Position numbers and translations under genes: made by a program
In this document: one piece after another, positions 12,661-22,666 of the stretch
How positions within the stretch are numbered: position 1 is the stretch's first letter
Layout of the letters: every line of letters starts with the position of its first letter
From: Coffea arabica
Lineage: Eukaryota; Streptophyta; Magnoliopsida; Gentianales; Rubiaceae
Direction of reading: 5' to 3'
DNA length: 64,000 bases
Assembly (NCBI RefSeq): GCF_036785885.1
Contig: NC_092310.1
Span: forward strand, 7,192,001-7,256,000
The notes under the pieces: generated by a model
What the model saw: the letters and a program-made list of their open reading frames with translations, nothing else
What the model was told of the DNA's origin: nothing
Databases searched by the model: none

Positions 12661-14689
12661 TGTAACTATTACACGTATCAATATAAATGATTAATACATC
12701 ACAAAATAATTAAAGATATATGAAAAAAATACAACAAGTAGCAAATTGACATTTTATAATAGTCATAATTTTTTTCTATTATATTAGTAAGTTAAACATC
12801 TAATCTATAATGTAAACCTGCAACAATGATAATTTTTTCATTTATTAAAAGAACTTTAAAATTTTAAATATTTATTACAATTACTACTGCATTTTAGAAA
12901 ATTTTATATTAAAAGATCTAACAGTTATTTTAATATTTTCACTAAATATCAAATGAATTTGTACTAATTTATTATGTACTTTGAATTATATGTGAGCTAA
13001 GTGTTAAACTTATGTTTGGCCCAAAATAAATTTCAACACAAATTGGAGTGAATATTGTGGTCCAACAGTAGGACAGTAGCAAATTATGTTAAGACTGAAA
13101 AGAGTGGAATTGGATGACATGATGAATAACCTCCCATCTTATTTGAGTGACTAACTTCATCCAATTAGAATAAAGAGAAAAGCAAATAAAAATGGGGAAA
13201 AAAAAGACACGATGCCTATAACCACAAAAAAAGACATGTGAGAGAGAGAGTCTCTGGACAAGACATGTTTGCCTATGCCCATAAATTTCTTCGCAATATT
13301 ATACACATGCCATAACCACACAAGAGCAAAAAGTATCCTTTAACATTTGAATCTAATTCAGCATCACTTTCAATACAAAACCTACCTATTTTTCATTAAT
13401 TTGAGGAACTAAATTAGATGATAAACCACCAAGAAAAGAAAAATCTAAATTCTCAAACCCTCTCATCAAGCCAAAAGAAATAAAAAGAAAAAGAAAGAAA
13501 GAAAGATCTTCAAAAGCTACAATGGTACTAAGTACTAACAGTTTGCTTCCTAGAGATGAATAATCAGTTACTACATTATAGCTATTAAAGAAGGCTGTTA
13601 ACTACCAGAAATTTGACGTACCATAAATTCCCAAATTGAACATCCGGACCTCTCCCGTCTACACATATACATCACCAGAACAAAACTAAAATTTACTATT
13701 CGGAATTTGAATCGGGTTACAATTTAGTTAGCGTGTATTGATTTACAAAGACAAATAAGATAGTAGCAACAAATAGGAAGAAAGATAGAGACATTACACA
13801 ATTCATTTAAAGCGGAAGATATAAAGAAAGTAACATACTAACTTATTAAGGGTAAGACAGGTTGTGAGAAATAAAACCTGCATGGATGGTTCACAAGCAC
13901 TGGTGGCCCAAATTGGAGTGAATTAGCTATATCAGATACACATATACCAATATATCAATGTTTTGCAAAAAGTCTGGAATCTTCGGAAGTATCCATTTAA
14001 TATAGTGCAGCTAATTTAAGAGTAAGATCCAAATCACAGATATGAATGCAACTTTGCAAATTTCTCCCTCAAAAAATAGAGCGAAACTTGACCAAAAAAA
14101 GATGTTAAACTTAACAAATTGCAGCACATCTGATGAACAAAAAATATAGGAAAATGAACAAAACCAACAATAAAGACAAATGTCGTATACATTCGTGAAC
14201 ATGTACTTTAAAAGAGTGGAATCAACATAAAAGACCAATGAAATTAATTGCACAGAGATAACCGGTCATCCAACCAATCCCAAGTTCCTTGTAGCTACCC
14301 GGAGGATTTCCCGCAGTGCTTACTCCTGCCTGCTCATATATCTTCTTATTTAGAGCTAACAGATAAGAACCAAATCAACCTAAAAGTTTGAAAACAAAGC
14401 AAAAGAGCTTAGAGAATTAGATAGTACTAAGAAAAGAAAAGTAAAATGAAGGTACTGCGGGATGAGCTGGTTCCAATTAAAGTAAAGGTAATAGAATAGG
14501 GATCACTATGATTAATCTAAAGACGGTACCATGAACTCTTTTATAACGTGCCCATCACTCACATCTCTTTCCCTGTATGAAGGAGTATCAGTACTAGCAT
14601 ACTTGACATGAGATTGACACAGTCGGTAAAGAGGTCCCCGGATTTCCCTTTTTTAATCATTTTTTTCCTTTTTTTCTAAAGGTTTTTTG

Positions 14690-14854
14690 TTGAATTCAAC
14701 TTGACTCGGGATAACTTGAAGTGACTCGGTGTGACTCGACCATTTTAACCCGTTGTAGTGACGTCTCGACCGATTTCTCGACGAGTCACGTATCTCGGTA
14801 TCGTTTCGTCAAGATCTTGTCTCGGTGACGACTCGGCCGAGTTTTCGAAACATG
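14690..14854. repeat. GACTCGG-rich subterminal repeat block
   Basis: About ten copies of GACTCG(G/A), CTCGGT or CTCGAC in both orientations fall within 150 bases, in otherwise AT-rich DNA. Clusters of short repeats near the ends are where hAT transposases bind. The block lies at the proposed right end of the 6-kb hAT element. Confidence 0.6.
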
Positions 14855-15066
14855 TAACTGATGCTTCCTTCACGATCGAGTCATGAATCCGCATCTGTTT
14901 TGTTTCTTTATTCTGCTAAGAATATAGTATTATAATGCAATTATGGGCAGCAATAAACCTGCACCATGTTGTTCTGATCCACTTAGTTGTTTACCATCAT
15001 TTTGCAAGTGTCAGATCCTATATATTTATACTCCATTCACAGAACTTCTGTTGATCATACAACAAA

Positions 15067-15984
15067 ATGGCTGCCAATGATGTGCCATGTTGCGAATCCA
15101 TGTTCTGGGTATATTAGTCATTTCCGCGGGACTTGTGGCATTTGCAGGCCTCATGTCAGGGCTCACCCTTGGACTCGTGTCACTTAGCCTTGTCGATCTT
15201 GAGGTCCTTGTTAAGGCAGGTCAGCCGAAGGGCAGGAAGAATGCAAGTTCGGTCTAAATATCTCAAGCACAATCTTACCTATTCTATAGTGAATGCTTCA
15301 TTTCAGGAATGAACATCTTAGTTTGTTCTCTGCTTTTAATTTCTTTTGGCTCGATACAATTTTGCAGTGAAGATTCTGCCTATCGTCAAAAACCAACACT
15401 TGCTTTTGTGTACCCTCCTCATATGCAACTCCCTGACAATGGAGATATATGTATTGAACATCTGATAAGTAATTTTTGGCATTCAATTGTTCTTCATATA
15501 GAAACTAAAATGGATTAATTTTCTATACATTGGCAGTGTATATAAATTTAGAGTTGAATACGAGACAATTAATTTAAATTTGAAGTTGAATTTGAATTTG
15601 AAATCTAAATTTTACATGTGTGTTACAATCGATCCGTGATAATATACATTGTTAGTATATATAAGGTTAAATCAACTGAAATCATATCTTTTTGGATAAG
15701 GCTTACCAATCTTCCTTAAGGCTCTCCTCCCTGCCTGGGCCACTATATTAATATCAATCACCCTCATTCTTGCCTTTGGAGAGGTAAATCTTGTGCAGTA
15801 TTTGAGACATCTAATAGGATTGGTTGGAGAATTGGCAGCTTTATGAGGAATGCTTACTTTTTTTTTGCAGATTATTCCCCACGCCGTGTGTTCTCGTTAT
15901 GGACTGAGTATTAGTGCGAAATTGTCAATAGTTGTTCAGTTGCTTGTCATAGTTGTTTTCCCAATATCTTATCCTATTAATGAG
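15067..15984 (+). pseudogene. Truncated DUF21 (CNNM-like, CBSDUF) membrane protein gene
   Basis: Four exon-like pieces spell the N-terminal DUF21 transmembrane domain of the plant CBS-DUF21 family. They are 15067-15246 ([16 protein letters not shown], then [19 protein letters not shown]), 15368-15444 ([17 protein letters not shown]), 15701-15783 ([19 protein letters not shown]) and 15871-15984 (IIPHAVCSRYGLSISAKLS). Intron borders are mostly GT/AG. A single missing base at about 15114 puts a TAG straight after MFWVY, and exon 2 has no GT donor directly after its last conserved codon. Nothing resembling the downstream CBS-domain exons follows. DUF21 proteins are thought to act in metal-ion transport; this copy is broken. 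It opens a series of plus-strand gene fragments. Confidence 0.8.
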
Positions 15985-16325
15985 GTACTTTCTCCTTCAC
16001 AATCGCAAAGGGCCTCTCAGTTAATCTAATCTAATCTAATACTGTACAAAAATATGGATGGTCCATTGGAAAGGTATTTCTTCATTCAATGACATGCATT
16101 GTTGATTTTCTTCAAAGTATCATGTTTTAATTCTTCATCTACACAAGTAATAAAAGAGCCAAGAGTTTGGTTGTGAAAGCCAAGAGTTTGGTTGTTTTTC
16201 ACGTGACTTTCGTCGTCCTCACGTGACTTTCATTGTTATCTGTTTAGTGCATCGCACGAGACGTAGGTCAGACTAAAACGCCACCTCTCTTCTTTCCTTT
16301 CTTTTCTCTTCTCATTTGTTTTCCG

Positions 16326-16331
<6 letters not shown>

Positions 16332-16374
<43 letters not shown>
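16332..16374. repeat. (CT)n microsatellite
   Basis: About 21 uninterrupted CT units sit in a pyrimidine-rich stretch that looks like a plant 5' leader. Confidence 0.95.
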
Positions 16375-16376
<2 letters not shown>

Positions 16377-16380
16377 TTTT

Positions 16381-16775
16381 TCCTTAGACTCTCTCCGTTC
16401 TCTCCTTCTCTGCCACCACCTCGTCTCCCTCTCCTCTATCAGCTTCTTCTACACCTAACATCACAAGTCCCCCTTCTCCCACCAGCCCTGGGATTCTAAG
16501 ACTTCGAATCCCATTGCAAGATCCTCGCCGTCATCGGCATTTGCCCTTCCTCACTAGATCTCCACCCCCTCGCCCTTTATCTCCTTAGGCTCTCTTTGTT
16601 GTCTCTTTCTTTGCCACTATATCATCTCCTTGTCCTCTATCAACTCCTTCTACACCTACCATCACAAGTTTCCCTTCTCCCACAGCCCTGGGATTCCCCC
16701 ACCGCCTCTCTCAATTTCAAATTCATCGTCACCCCTCCCACGATCTCCACTCCCTCGCCTTCATTTTTATTTTTA
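16381..16775. repeat. Imperfect tandem duplication of about 203 bp
   Basis: The block starting CCTTAGACTCTCTCC at 16382 recurs as CCTTAGGCTCTCTTT at about 16585. In both it continues through ATCACAAGT and CAGCCCTGGGATTC to CTCCCTCGCC-like text. A further repeated pair follows: AAATTCTAGGG near 16927 and again near 17101, each followed by GATTTAGTGATTTTT-like text. The DNA resembles leader and first-intron sequence of a plant gene. Confidence 0.7.
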
Positions 16776-18034
16776 AATTTTTTGCTCCTCTTTTTTTTTT
16801 TTTTTTTTGCAGGTGAAATATCAATATCAAGCAGTATTTCGATATTTTTGGCTTTTCGATTCTTTTTTTATATTTCGCTATCAACAAGGGAAGATGTTTT
16901 TGCTTTTTTTGTGATGTTCGATCTTGAAATTCTAGGGCTTAATAGCTGATCATTTAGTGATTTTTTTGTATCTTGGCTGGTTGTATTTTTTTTTAAATTT
17001 TTCAGGGGATTTTTCTTTTCTCTTCACTTCTTGTTTCTTTGTATCTGAATATGCCTTTGTTTTTTTGTGATGTTTTGGTTTGGTGTTTCAAAATATCTTT
17101 AAATTCTAGGGTTTGAAGAGTTGGCGATTTAGTGATTTTTCCCCCTTGGCTAGTTGTATTTTTTGGTTATTCAAAGGATTTTTTTGAAAAACTGGTGGTT
17201 TAGTGTTTCTTTTCCACCCCTTTTTGCTTCAAGTTTATTTCTCTTCTTCGTTTGCAAGGGACTATGTGTTTGAGTATTAATAAACATTTTAGTTTCCCTT
17301 ACGTTATAACTCTACATGTGTGGTTTTTTTTTTTTTTTTTTTGCTGATTAGGACTGTACTAGCCATTTCTGAAAGTATGACATAGCGTGGTAATATTTTG
17401 GCTTCAATTGGATTTCTGTTATTTGCATGATTGTGAGTTCATTGTAAGAATATTTTGTTCGATTTAGATATCCTCTGCTCATGATATTGCATATTTGAAT
17501 AAGAAAGTAGGGTGTCTTCATTGGGGTGCTCCTGTTAAATTACAACTTAGAATCTTTTATGGGTCTGTATATGATCTATCAGTGATGAAAACAGCATTGC
17601 CTGTGGCATGAGCCATAGAGTATGTACAAATTGCAAGTTTGTTGTCTCTAATAGTGATCACATTCAAATAGTTGAATGTTGCTATGGAGTTGGGAGTAGT
17701 TAGAAAGTCTTTTTAATAATGCTGTGCAATTGCACTAGTAAGACTGTGGAAGTTTATATACTCTTTAAGTATACGCCTTCAAAATGGTTAACGTGACCTA
17801 TTTTCAGGATTAACAAAGATATGACCCATGAAACCTGAAGCCCTCAGAAGTCATTTAATTGAGGTTGGTTTTGTTTTGTTTTCTTCTCTTTTTTTTTTTT
17901 AAATCTTAGTTTCTTTGGACCTTCATTTCCCTACTTGTAAAGTATTTCAAGTTTTATTTGTTTTTTGGATGGATGCATGCTTAAGCTGTCACTTAGGATT
18001 CATTCCAATGGAGTTGTTTCAACTCTTTTTGCAG

Positions 18035-18894
18035 ACTGATATGCATGTTAGAGACAAAATACTGGTGTTATTTGACTCTTGGCAAGTGGCCCTGGAGGAA
18101 AATATTCCCAGTATTATTGGGCATATGAGGACTTAAGGGTAAGTCAAATTTTGGATTACAGCTGACTATTTGCTTAGGAATCTATAGGCTTATATGTTGG
18201 TTTATAAAGCTGCTATTATTGCTTGATTCCATTAGTCTTTGAATGCTTTTATTATCTGAATTTTATTTTGGTGATAGCTATTTTATATGCTGAATTGTGC
18301 TGCTTCAGCTTTGTCATATTTCCTTCAGAATTTTTTCTGATGCACCCTCAACTCAATTTTTTCTGTTTATGATGCAAGCGAAATATTATTTGGGATACGT
18401 TTTGTATCCAAACACTCCCAGAATTTATTAAAGATAAACTGGATTCATGGAATAACAATTTATTAAATTAAGAAAGAGCAAGTTGTATAGTTTATGTATA
18501 ACTAACAATTAAAAAAAAATAAAAATGAGAGAACAATGTAAGCGTGATGTTACATTGTAGACTATAGCAGGCCTTGAAGACGCTCTAATGAAGCTGACAA
18601 ATGACTTCTTTTCTGCAATACCACATTAACTGCATAATGTTCTATGAATGCTGTTTATTGCCTAACTTGGCATAAGCCACTTTGCAGCCATGTTGATTAT
18701 TACATGTTATCTGTGATTCTGCACGTATCAGTGTTCCAGTGTGGACTTTCCAAGCATTCATTAGATACCGCTCCTATATTTGCACCACCTATGATGCATC
18801 CAATACCATGACATCTACAGCCTGGTTATGGAATGCCAAGTAATTCCTCTACTAGGCTTGATGAAGCCATGGCTTCAGAAATGGAAAATTTAAG
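18035..18894 (+). pseudogene. TOM1-like (TOL) VHS-domain protein gene fragment
   Basis: An exon at 18035-18138, with acceptor GCAG and donor GTAAGT, encodes TDMHVRDKILVLFDSWQVA. After a one-base frameshift it continues GGKYSQYYWAYEDLR, the end of the VHS domain of plant TOL proteins (ubiquitin receptors in endosomal sorting). A second exon piece at about 18731-18894 reads TAPIFAPPMMHPIP, stop, then HLQPGYGMPSNSSTRLDEAM, the linker that precedes the GAT domain in this family. It has one further frameshift and a TGA at about 18810. The earlier VHS exons and the GAT domain are absent. The piece ends at a GTTAAT donor, eight bases before a solo LTR. Confidence 0.8.
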
Positions 18895-18902
18895 GTTAAT
18901 AT

Positions 18903-19405
18903 TGTTCGGAAATTGGTTTAATTTCTTTTAGGTAGGTTTCTTATTTTATATGGAAGTAACTAGTTTCCTAATTGATTTTAGTTACTTAAAGTAGTAGCCA
19001 AGGAGTTTTCTATTTTGTTTAGAATTAGAAGTCCTATTCTATACAAGTCTAGGAAATAGATTTGATTTTCTATTATTATTTGATATTTTGGCCAAATAAT
19101 ATTCTCTATAAATAGATGGGTTGACATACTACAAAGAGACACACAAGGGCACACAAGGGTGACATGTACCCTTATACATGGGATAGTGAGAAAGGCTTTT
19201 TTAGAGATGAGAGATGGTATACAAGAATTAGGATTGGGTTCAAGTTGTATTCTTATACAGGGTTTTCCTCTCATAATAAAGAACGAGTTTCTCTCCGTGG
19301 ACGTAGTCTCAACGGTGGAACCGAACCACGTTAAATACTATGTGTCGTTTATCTTTCATATTTGTGACTTGTTTGTCATTCAATTGTTATGTACTTGATA
19401 TTTCA
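18903..19405 (+). mobile_element. Solo LTR of a Ty1/copia-type retrotransposon
   Basis: The segment begins TGTTCGGAAATTGG and ends ATATTTCA. Between lie a TATA box (CTATAAATAG, about 19106), an AATAAA signal (about 19277) and the block CGTGGACGTAGTCTCAACGG followed by ACCACGTTAAATACTATGTG, which is characteristic of plant copia LTRs. No primer-binding site follows and no gag-pol is present on either side, so this is a solo LTR. No clear 5-bp target duplication could be found (AATAT before, ATACT after), and the right border is approximate. Confidence 0.75.
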
Positions 19406-19567
19406 ATACTTGGCGGAAGACTCATTTGCTGTAAAATACTCAAAATTTTCATTCTGCCGGCCAAAACACTTACTCAAAATTTTCATTTTCCGACTCCACC
19501 ATTTCCAGTCCCCCTCCCCCTCTCTCTGTCTCTCTGTTGTCAGATTCTGGCGTAGTTGGTGGGAAAA

Positions 19568-20194
19568 ATGGGTAGCAGCCAGGTAGCAGTTTCATTCCTG
19601 GCCAACATAGCCCGTGCCGCCTTTGGTTTGGGTATTGGCACCACCGTCCTCAACTCCTCCCTCTACATTGTCGACGGAGGGCAGCGGGCTGTCCTCTTCG
19701 ACCGGTTCCGTAGTGTCATCGATGACACCATTGGAGAGGGTACTCATTTCCTCATCCCCTGGCTCCAGAAGCCCTTCATCTTTGACATCCGTACCCGTCC
19801 CCACACTTTCTTCTCCATCTCCGACACCAAGGATATCCAGATGGTCAAACCCGAGGTCTCCCGCCTCCCTAACATCTTCAAAACCCTTGGTCTCGAGTAC
19901 GACGAGAAAGTGCTTCCCTCTATCGGCAATGAGGTACTCAAGGCCGTTGTCGCCCAGTTAAACGCCGATCAGTTGCTCACAGAGAGGCCCCACGTCTCCA
20001 CTCTGGTTCGAGACAGCTTGGTTCACCGCGCCAAGGACTTCAACATCGTGCTGGATGACGTCGCCATTACTCACTTGTCCTATGGGGCCGAGTTCTCCAA
20101 GGCCGTGGAGCAGAAGCAGGTGGCTCAACAGGAGGCTAAGCGCTCCAAGTTTGTCGTTATGAAGGCTGGTACTAGAAAGAAATTTTTTTTTTGA
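19568..20194 (+). pseudogene. Prohibitin gene fragment (PHB3/PHB4-like), internally deleted and truncated
   Basis: The frame from ATG 19568 gives 208 aa, beginning [20 protein letters not shown] and reading as a plant type-I prohibitin through [20 protein letters not shown]. Prohibitins form ring complexes in the mitochondrial inner membrane and are about 280 aa long. Two faults stand out. At [13 protein letters not shown] about eight residues are missing that the family carries between MV and RPEVSRLP, without loss of frame. The reading then leaves the family at MKAG, where G|GTACTAG looks like a splice donor (20168/20169), and no following exon was found. GC content and codon use are higher than in the surroundings, so the fragment is fairly young or still constrained. 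Whether it is transcribed cannot be judged here. Confidence 0.8.
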
Positions 20195-20578
20195 GGCAAT
20201 TCATCGAACACTAAAAGCATAAGTGTAACTAATTGGTCCAAGTAGTCCTCCGTGCTTTTGTGCATTAGCTTTATTCCTCTCGGTTGTCTACTTGTGGAAT
20301 GTGACTATTTTGTTATGGATTTGTTGTCCATAACTTGTTCGATAAAATGTCAAGTAGAATGCAAACCTTTGGTGAGGTGCATAAAATGTTACGATTTCTT
20401 AGTAAATATCATCATAAATTGTTGTCTGGGTGTTAATGTTGCAGTATTCTAAATAATTTAGTGGAGAAATTCATGATCAACTAACCAGCTGTTTAAGCCT
20501 TGCCACGTTGTGAGTCCATCCTGCCTATGTTTTCTTTCATTTGAAGCACCTGCAGTTACTGATAAATCTCTTCCACAG

Positions 20579-20829
20579 GAATGTTTCTTATAACAATTTT
20601 GCTGGGGTTATTCCTGTAGGCAAAAACTTCTCAAGGTTTCCACTTGATAGGTATGTGGCAAGCGGGGCTTCATATAGGTGATGTCTACTTCTTTTCTTAC
20701 CAAGAAGGAATATAGGTGATCTTTTGACATTTATTCCTTTTTCTTCCCTTTCAAGTTTCATTGGAAATCCACTGTTAAGAGGGAACTGGATAGGTTCAGT
20801 AAGCAGTCTTGGTACTTCAAAATTCAAAG
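20579..20829 (+). pseudogene. ERECTA-like LRR receptor kinase gene fragment
   Basis: Two exon pieces with good borders (20579-20650 and 20756-20829) encode NVSYNNFAGVIPVGKNFSRF followed, across a split Ser codon, by SFIGNPLLRGNWIGSVSS. In ERECTA and ERL kinases this is the end of the last leucine-rich repeat and the capping motif before the membrane span. The intron position agrees with that family as I know it. The two capping cysteines expected (GNPxLCGNW and the one after it) are replaced by Arg and Ser. Neither the upstream repeats nor the kinase is present. Confidence 0.75.
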
Positions 20830-20944
20830 GTATGTTCCACGGTTTTAAAGCCAATTCAGAATAACTTTTCTGTAGTGAAAAAGATGCCGGAGACAAGGTA
20901 CTCTGGTTGTAATATTGGTGCTTTTGGAGTGCAGCAATATTCTC

Positions 20945-21087
20945 CAGGACTGCTGTCGTTTGCTTAATACTAGGCTTCATGACGCTACTGTCCATGGCCC
21001 CCCTGGAACTGGGAAAACTCTTCTTGCAAAAGCTATGGTGAAGCAGGTCTTCCATTTTTTGCAGCTAATGGGACTGACTTTGTGGAG
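20945..21087 (+). pseudogene. FtsH/FtsHi-type AAA-ATPase exon fragment
   Basis: The Walker A motif HGPPGTGKTLLAKAM is followed, after a deletion that shifts the frame, by GEAGLPFFAANGTDFVE and a GTAAAG donor. GLPFFAANGTDFVE is the wording of the plastid FtsHi4-like proteins rather than of typical proteolytic FtsH. The rest of the gene is absent. Intact relatives are inner-envelope AAA proteins needed for plastid import and development. Confidence 0.75.
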
Positions 21088-22189
21088 GTAAAGGATGTTC
21101 TATTTCTATTTCTTTTTCTCTTGTGCTCTAAAATCTTCTTTCGCCAACTATAGGTAAAACAATTCAAGTAAGTTTGGACAAGAAATTGCAATTTGATATG
21201 TAAGTTGTAGTAATTTTGACAGGGTGTTAATTTGGAAATTGTATCGACAATATGAGACGGATATTCTTTTGATATTACCCTTGAAAGTTCTATATCTATT
21301 AATTCTCATATCAACAGAATAAGCTATATAATCTGATACATGGTACGGATGGTAATTTAATGATTTCCTCCACTTTGGTTTCTTACATGCATTTTATATG
21401 TGTGTCAAACTTTTGATGTGATAAATGTGCTTCTGAACATTGAGCTTTATATTGCTAATAATAAAACTTTTATGGAGTCAGAATATGGTGATTTGTGACT
21501 AAATTCCACATTAAGGGCGGTATTTAAAGGCATAATATGAGGACGGGACATGGTTCTTCTTGTGTTATTTTTGCACGTTTAGAGTTAAATGCCCATGTTA
21601 ATAGAGCAACCACTCAATTCTGTGTTTTAATCAAGTGAGGATTAGCTCAATTATGTGGTTAAGAAAGTACATTGTGATGGACAAAGTGCAATTTCAAATT
21701 TTCTCCGATTATTGTAACTGGTGTATATGTTTTTAAAGCTAAATGTAAGTCTTACTATGATGCCTATTGATGTTATGCCTTATGCATGATAGGAAATATA
21801 TAGGTGAGCATACGTCTATATGAGAACGCAACGATGGGCTGATAATATGTTCTCTTATTTCAGATTTGTCTGCTTATGACTGGATTGGCTGCAGTCGTGG
21901 TAGTTGTGGAGCATATATAGGTAGGCTAGATACTTTCAAGTTTGTGCACATGAGAATCTTTCAAGTTTGTACTTGTTAGGGATTTGCTACGTTAGTTGTC
22001 ACTAACTTTTAGTTCAACAAATTATATTTGAGCATTGACTTTTGCTTTTAGAATACTATATGCATTCTGCTCTTTGGGATAATTTTACAAGTCCCTTGGG
22101 TTTCTGATTGACGGAATGTATACCAGGAATCACTACCTGTAGGTTGCTTCTATATCAAAAAATAAAAATAAAAATAAAAACTTCTGGCA
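21088..22189. other. Non-coding stretch, likely interior of the gene-fragment element
   Basis: No protein similarity, RNA gene or repeat border is evident. It lies between the last gene fragment and the CACTA-type end, so it may be internal transposon DNA. Confidence 0.4.
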
Positions 22190-22442
22190 GTTAAAAGTGT
22201 CAGCATAACTCAACTTCTAAAGCAATATGTAATGACACTTTCGATTATCAAAAAAAGGGATTTTTGTTGGCAGATGGGATACTATAACAGTATAGTTTTC
22301 CTGACACTTTTGAATGTTACGAGCCTATCCCCACATTAGAAGGAACGATACTCGTCCGAGGTGTGAGAGAAGGTAAAGTGTCAAGTTAGATTATTTACAT
22401 TGACATCTTTAAATACCGTTAAAGGTCATTTTTGTTGTAGTG
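22190..22442. mobile_element. CACTA-type transposon right end with subterminal repeats
   Basis: The segment ends in GTCATTTTTGTTGTAGTG, whose reverse begins CACTACAACAAAAATGAC, the form of plant CACTA (CMC) termini. Within 250 bases inward the motif AAAGTGTCA or its reverse TGACACTTT appears four times (about 22194, 22230, 22301, 22375), as expected for subterminal transposase sites. The next three bases are ATA, a possible target duplication. No matching CACTACAA left end preceded by ATA is visible upstream in the window. Confidence 0.65.
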
Positions 22443-22616
22443 ATACCAGATTGAAGATGCCTAGATTTGGGGGCTGAATAATAAAATTATATATTAAAAA
22501 AAAAAGATGGAGATTGGAATGACATTGGACGAGTTACATTGGAATGATATTGGCCATTACATAAATTTTATGGATTTTTTGGTTATCTTATTGATATCCA
22601 AATGTAGTATGAAGAA

Positions 22617-22618
<2 letters not shown>

Positions 22619-22662
<44 letters not shown>
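22619..22662. repeat. (AG)n microsatellite
   Basis: About 22 uninterrupted AG units. Confidence 0.95.

Positions 22663-22666
<4 letters not shown>

Larger units (their letters stand above)
8859..14854 (-). mobile_element. Degenerate hAT transposon with DUF659-type transposase, about 6 kb
   Basis: The proposed ends are TATGGTTCAAA (8859) and, on the other strand, CATGTTTCGAA (from 14854), matching at 8 of 11 positions. The flanking octamers TAACTAAT (8851-8858) and TAACTGAT (14855-14862) match at 7 of 8. Subterminal DNA is strikingly unlike its surroundings: GCGGTC motifs at 8873-8935 on the left and repeated GACTCGG/CTCGGT motifs at 14702-14840 on the right. A transposase pseudogene on the minus strand occupies the left half. 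The 2 kb between its start and the right end holds no gene that I can see. The borders are an inference from imperfect matches. Confidence 0.6.

Noticed and set aside
8415..14760. CACTACAAC at 8415 and GTTGTAGTG ending at 14760 as a CACTA pair
   Set aside because: Only nine bases pair, the flanking triplets differ (TCA, ACG) and no subterminal repeats match. The second motif lies within the GACTCGG block of the hAT end.
19592..19961. Alternative frames in the prohibitin fragment
   Set aside because: They are shadows caused by its higher GC content. Only the frame from 19568 matches a known family.
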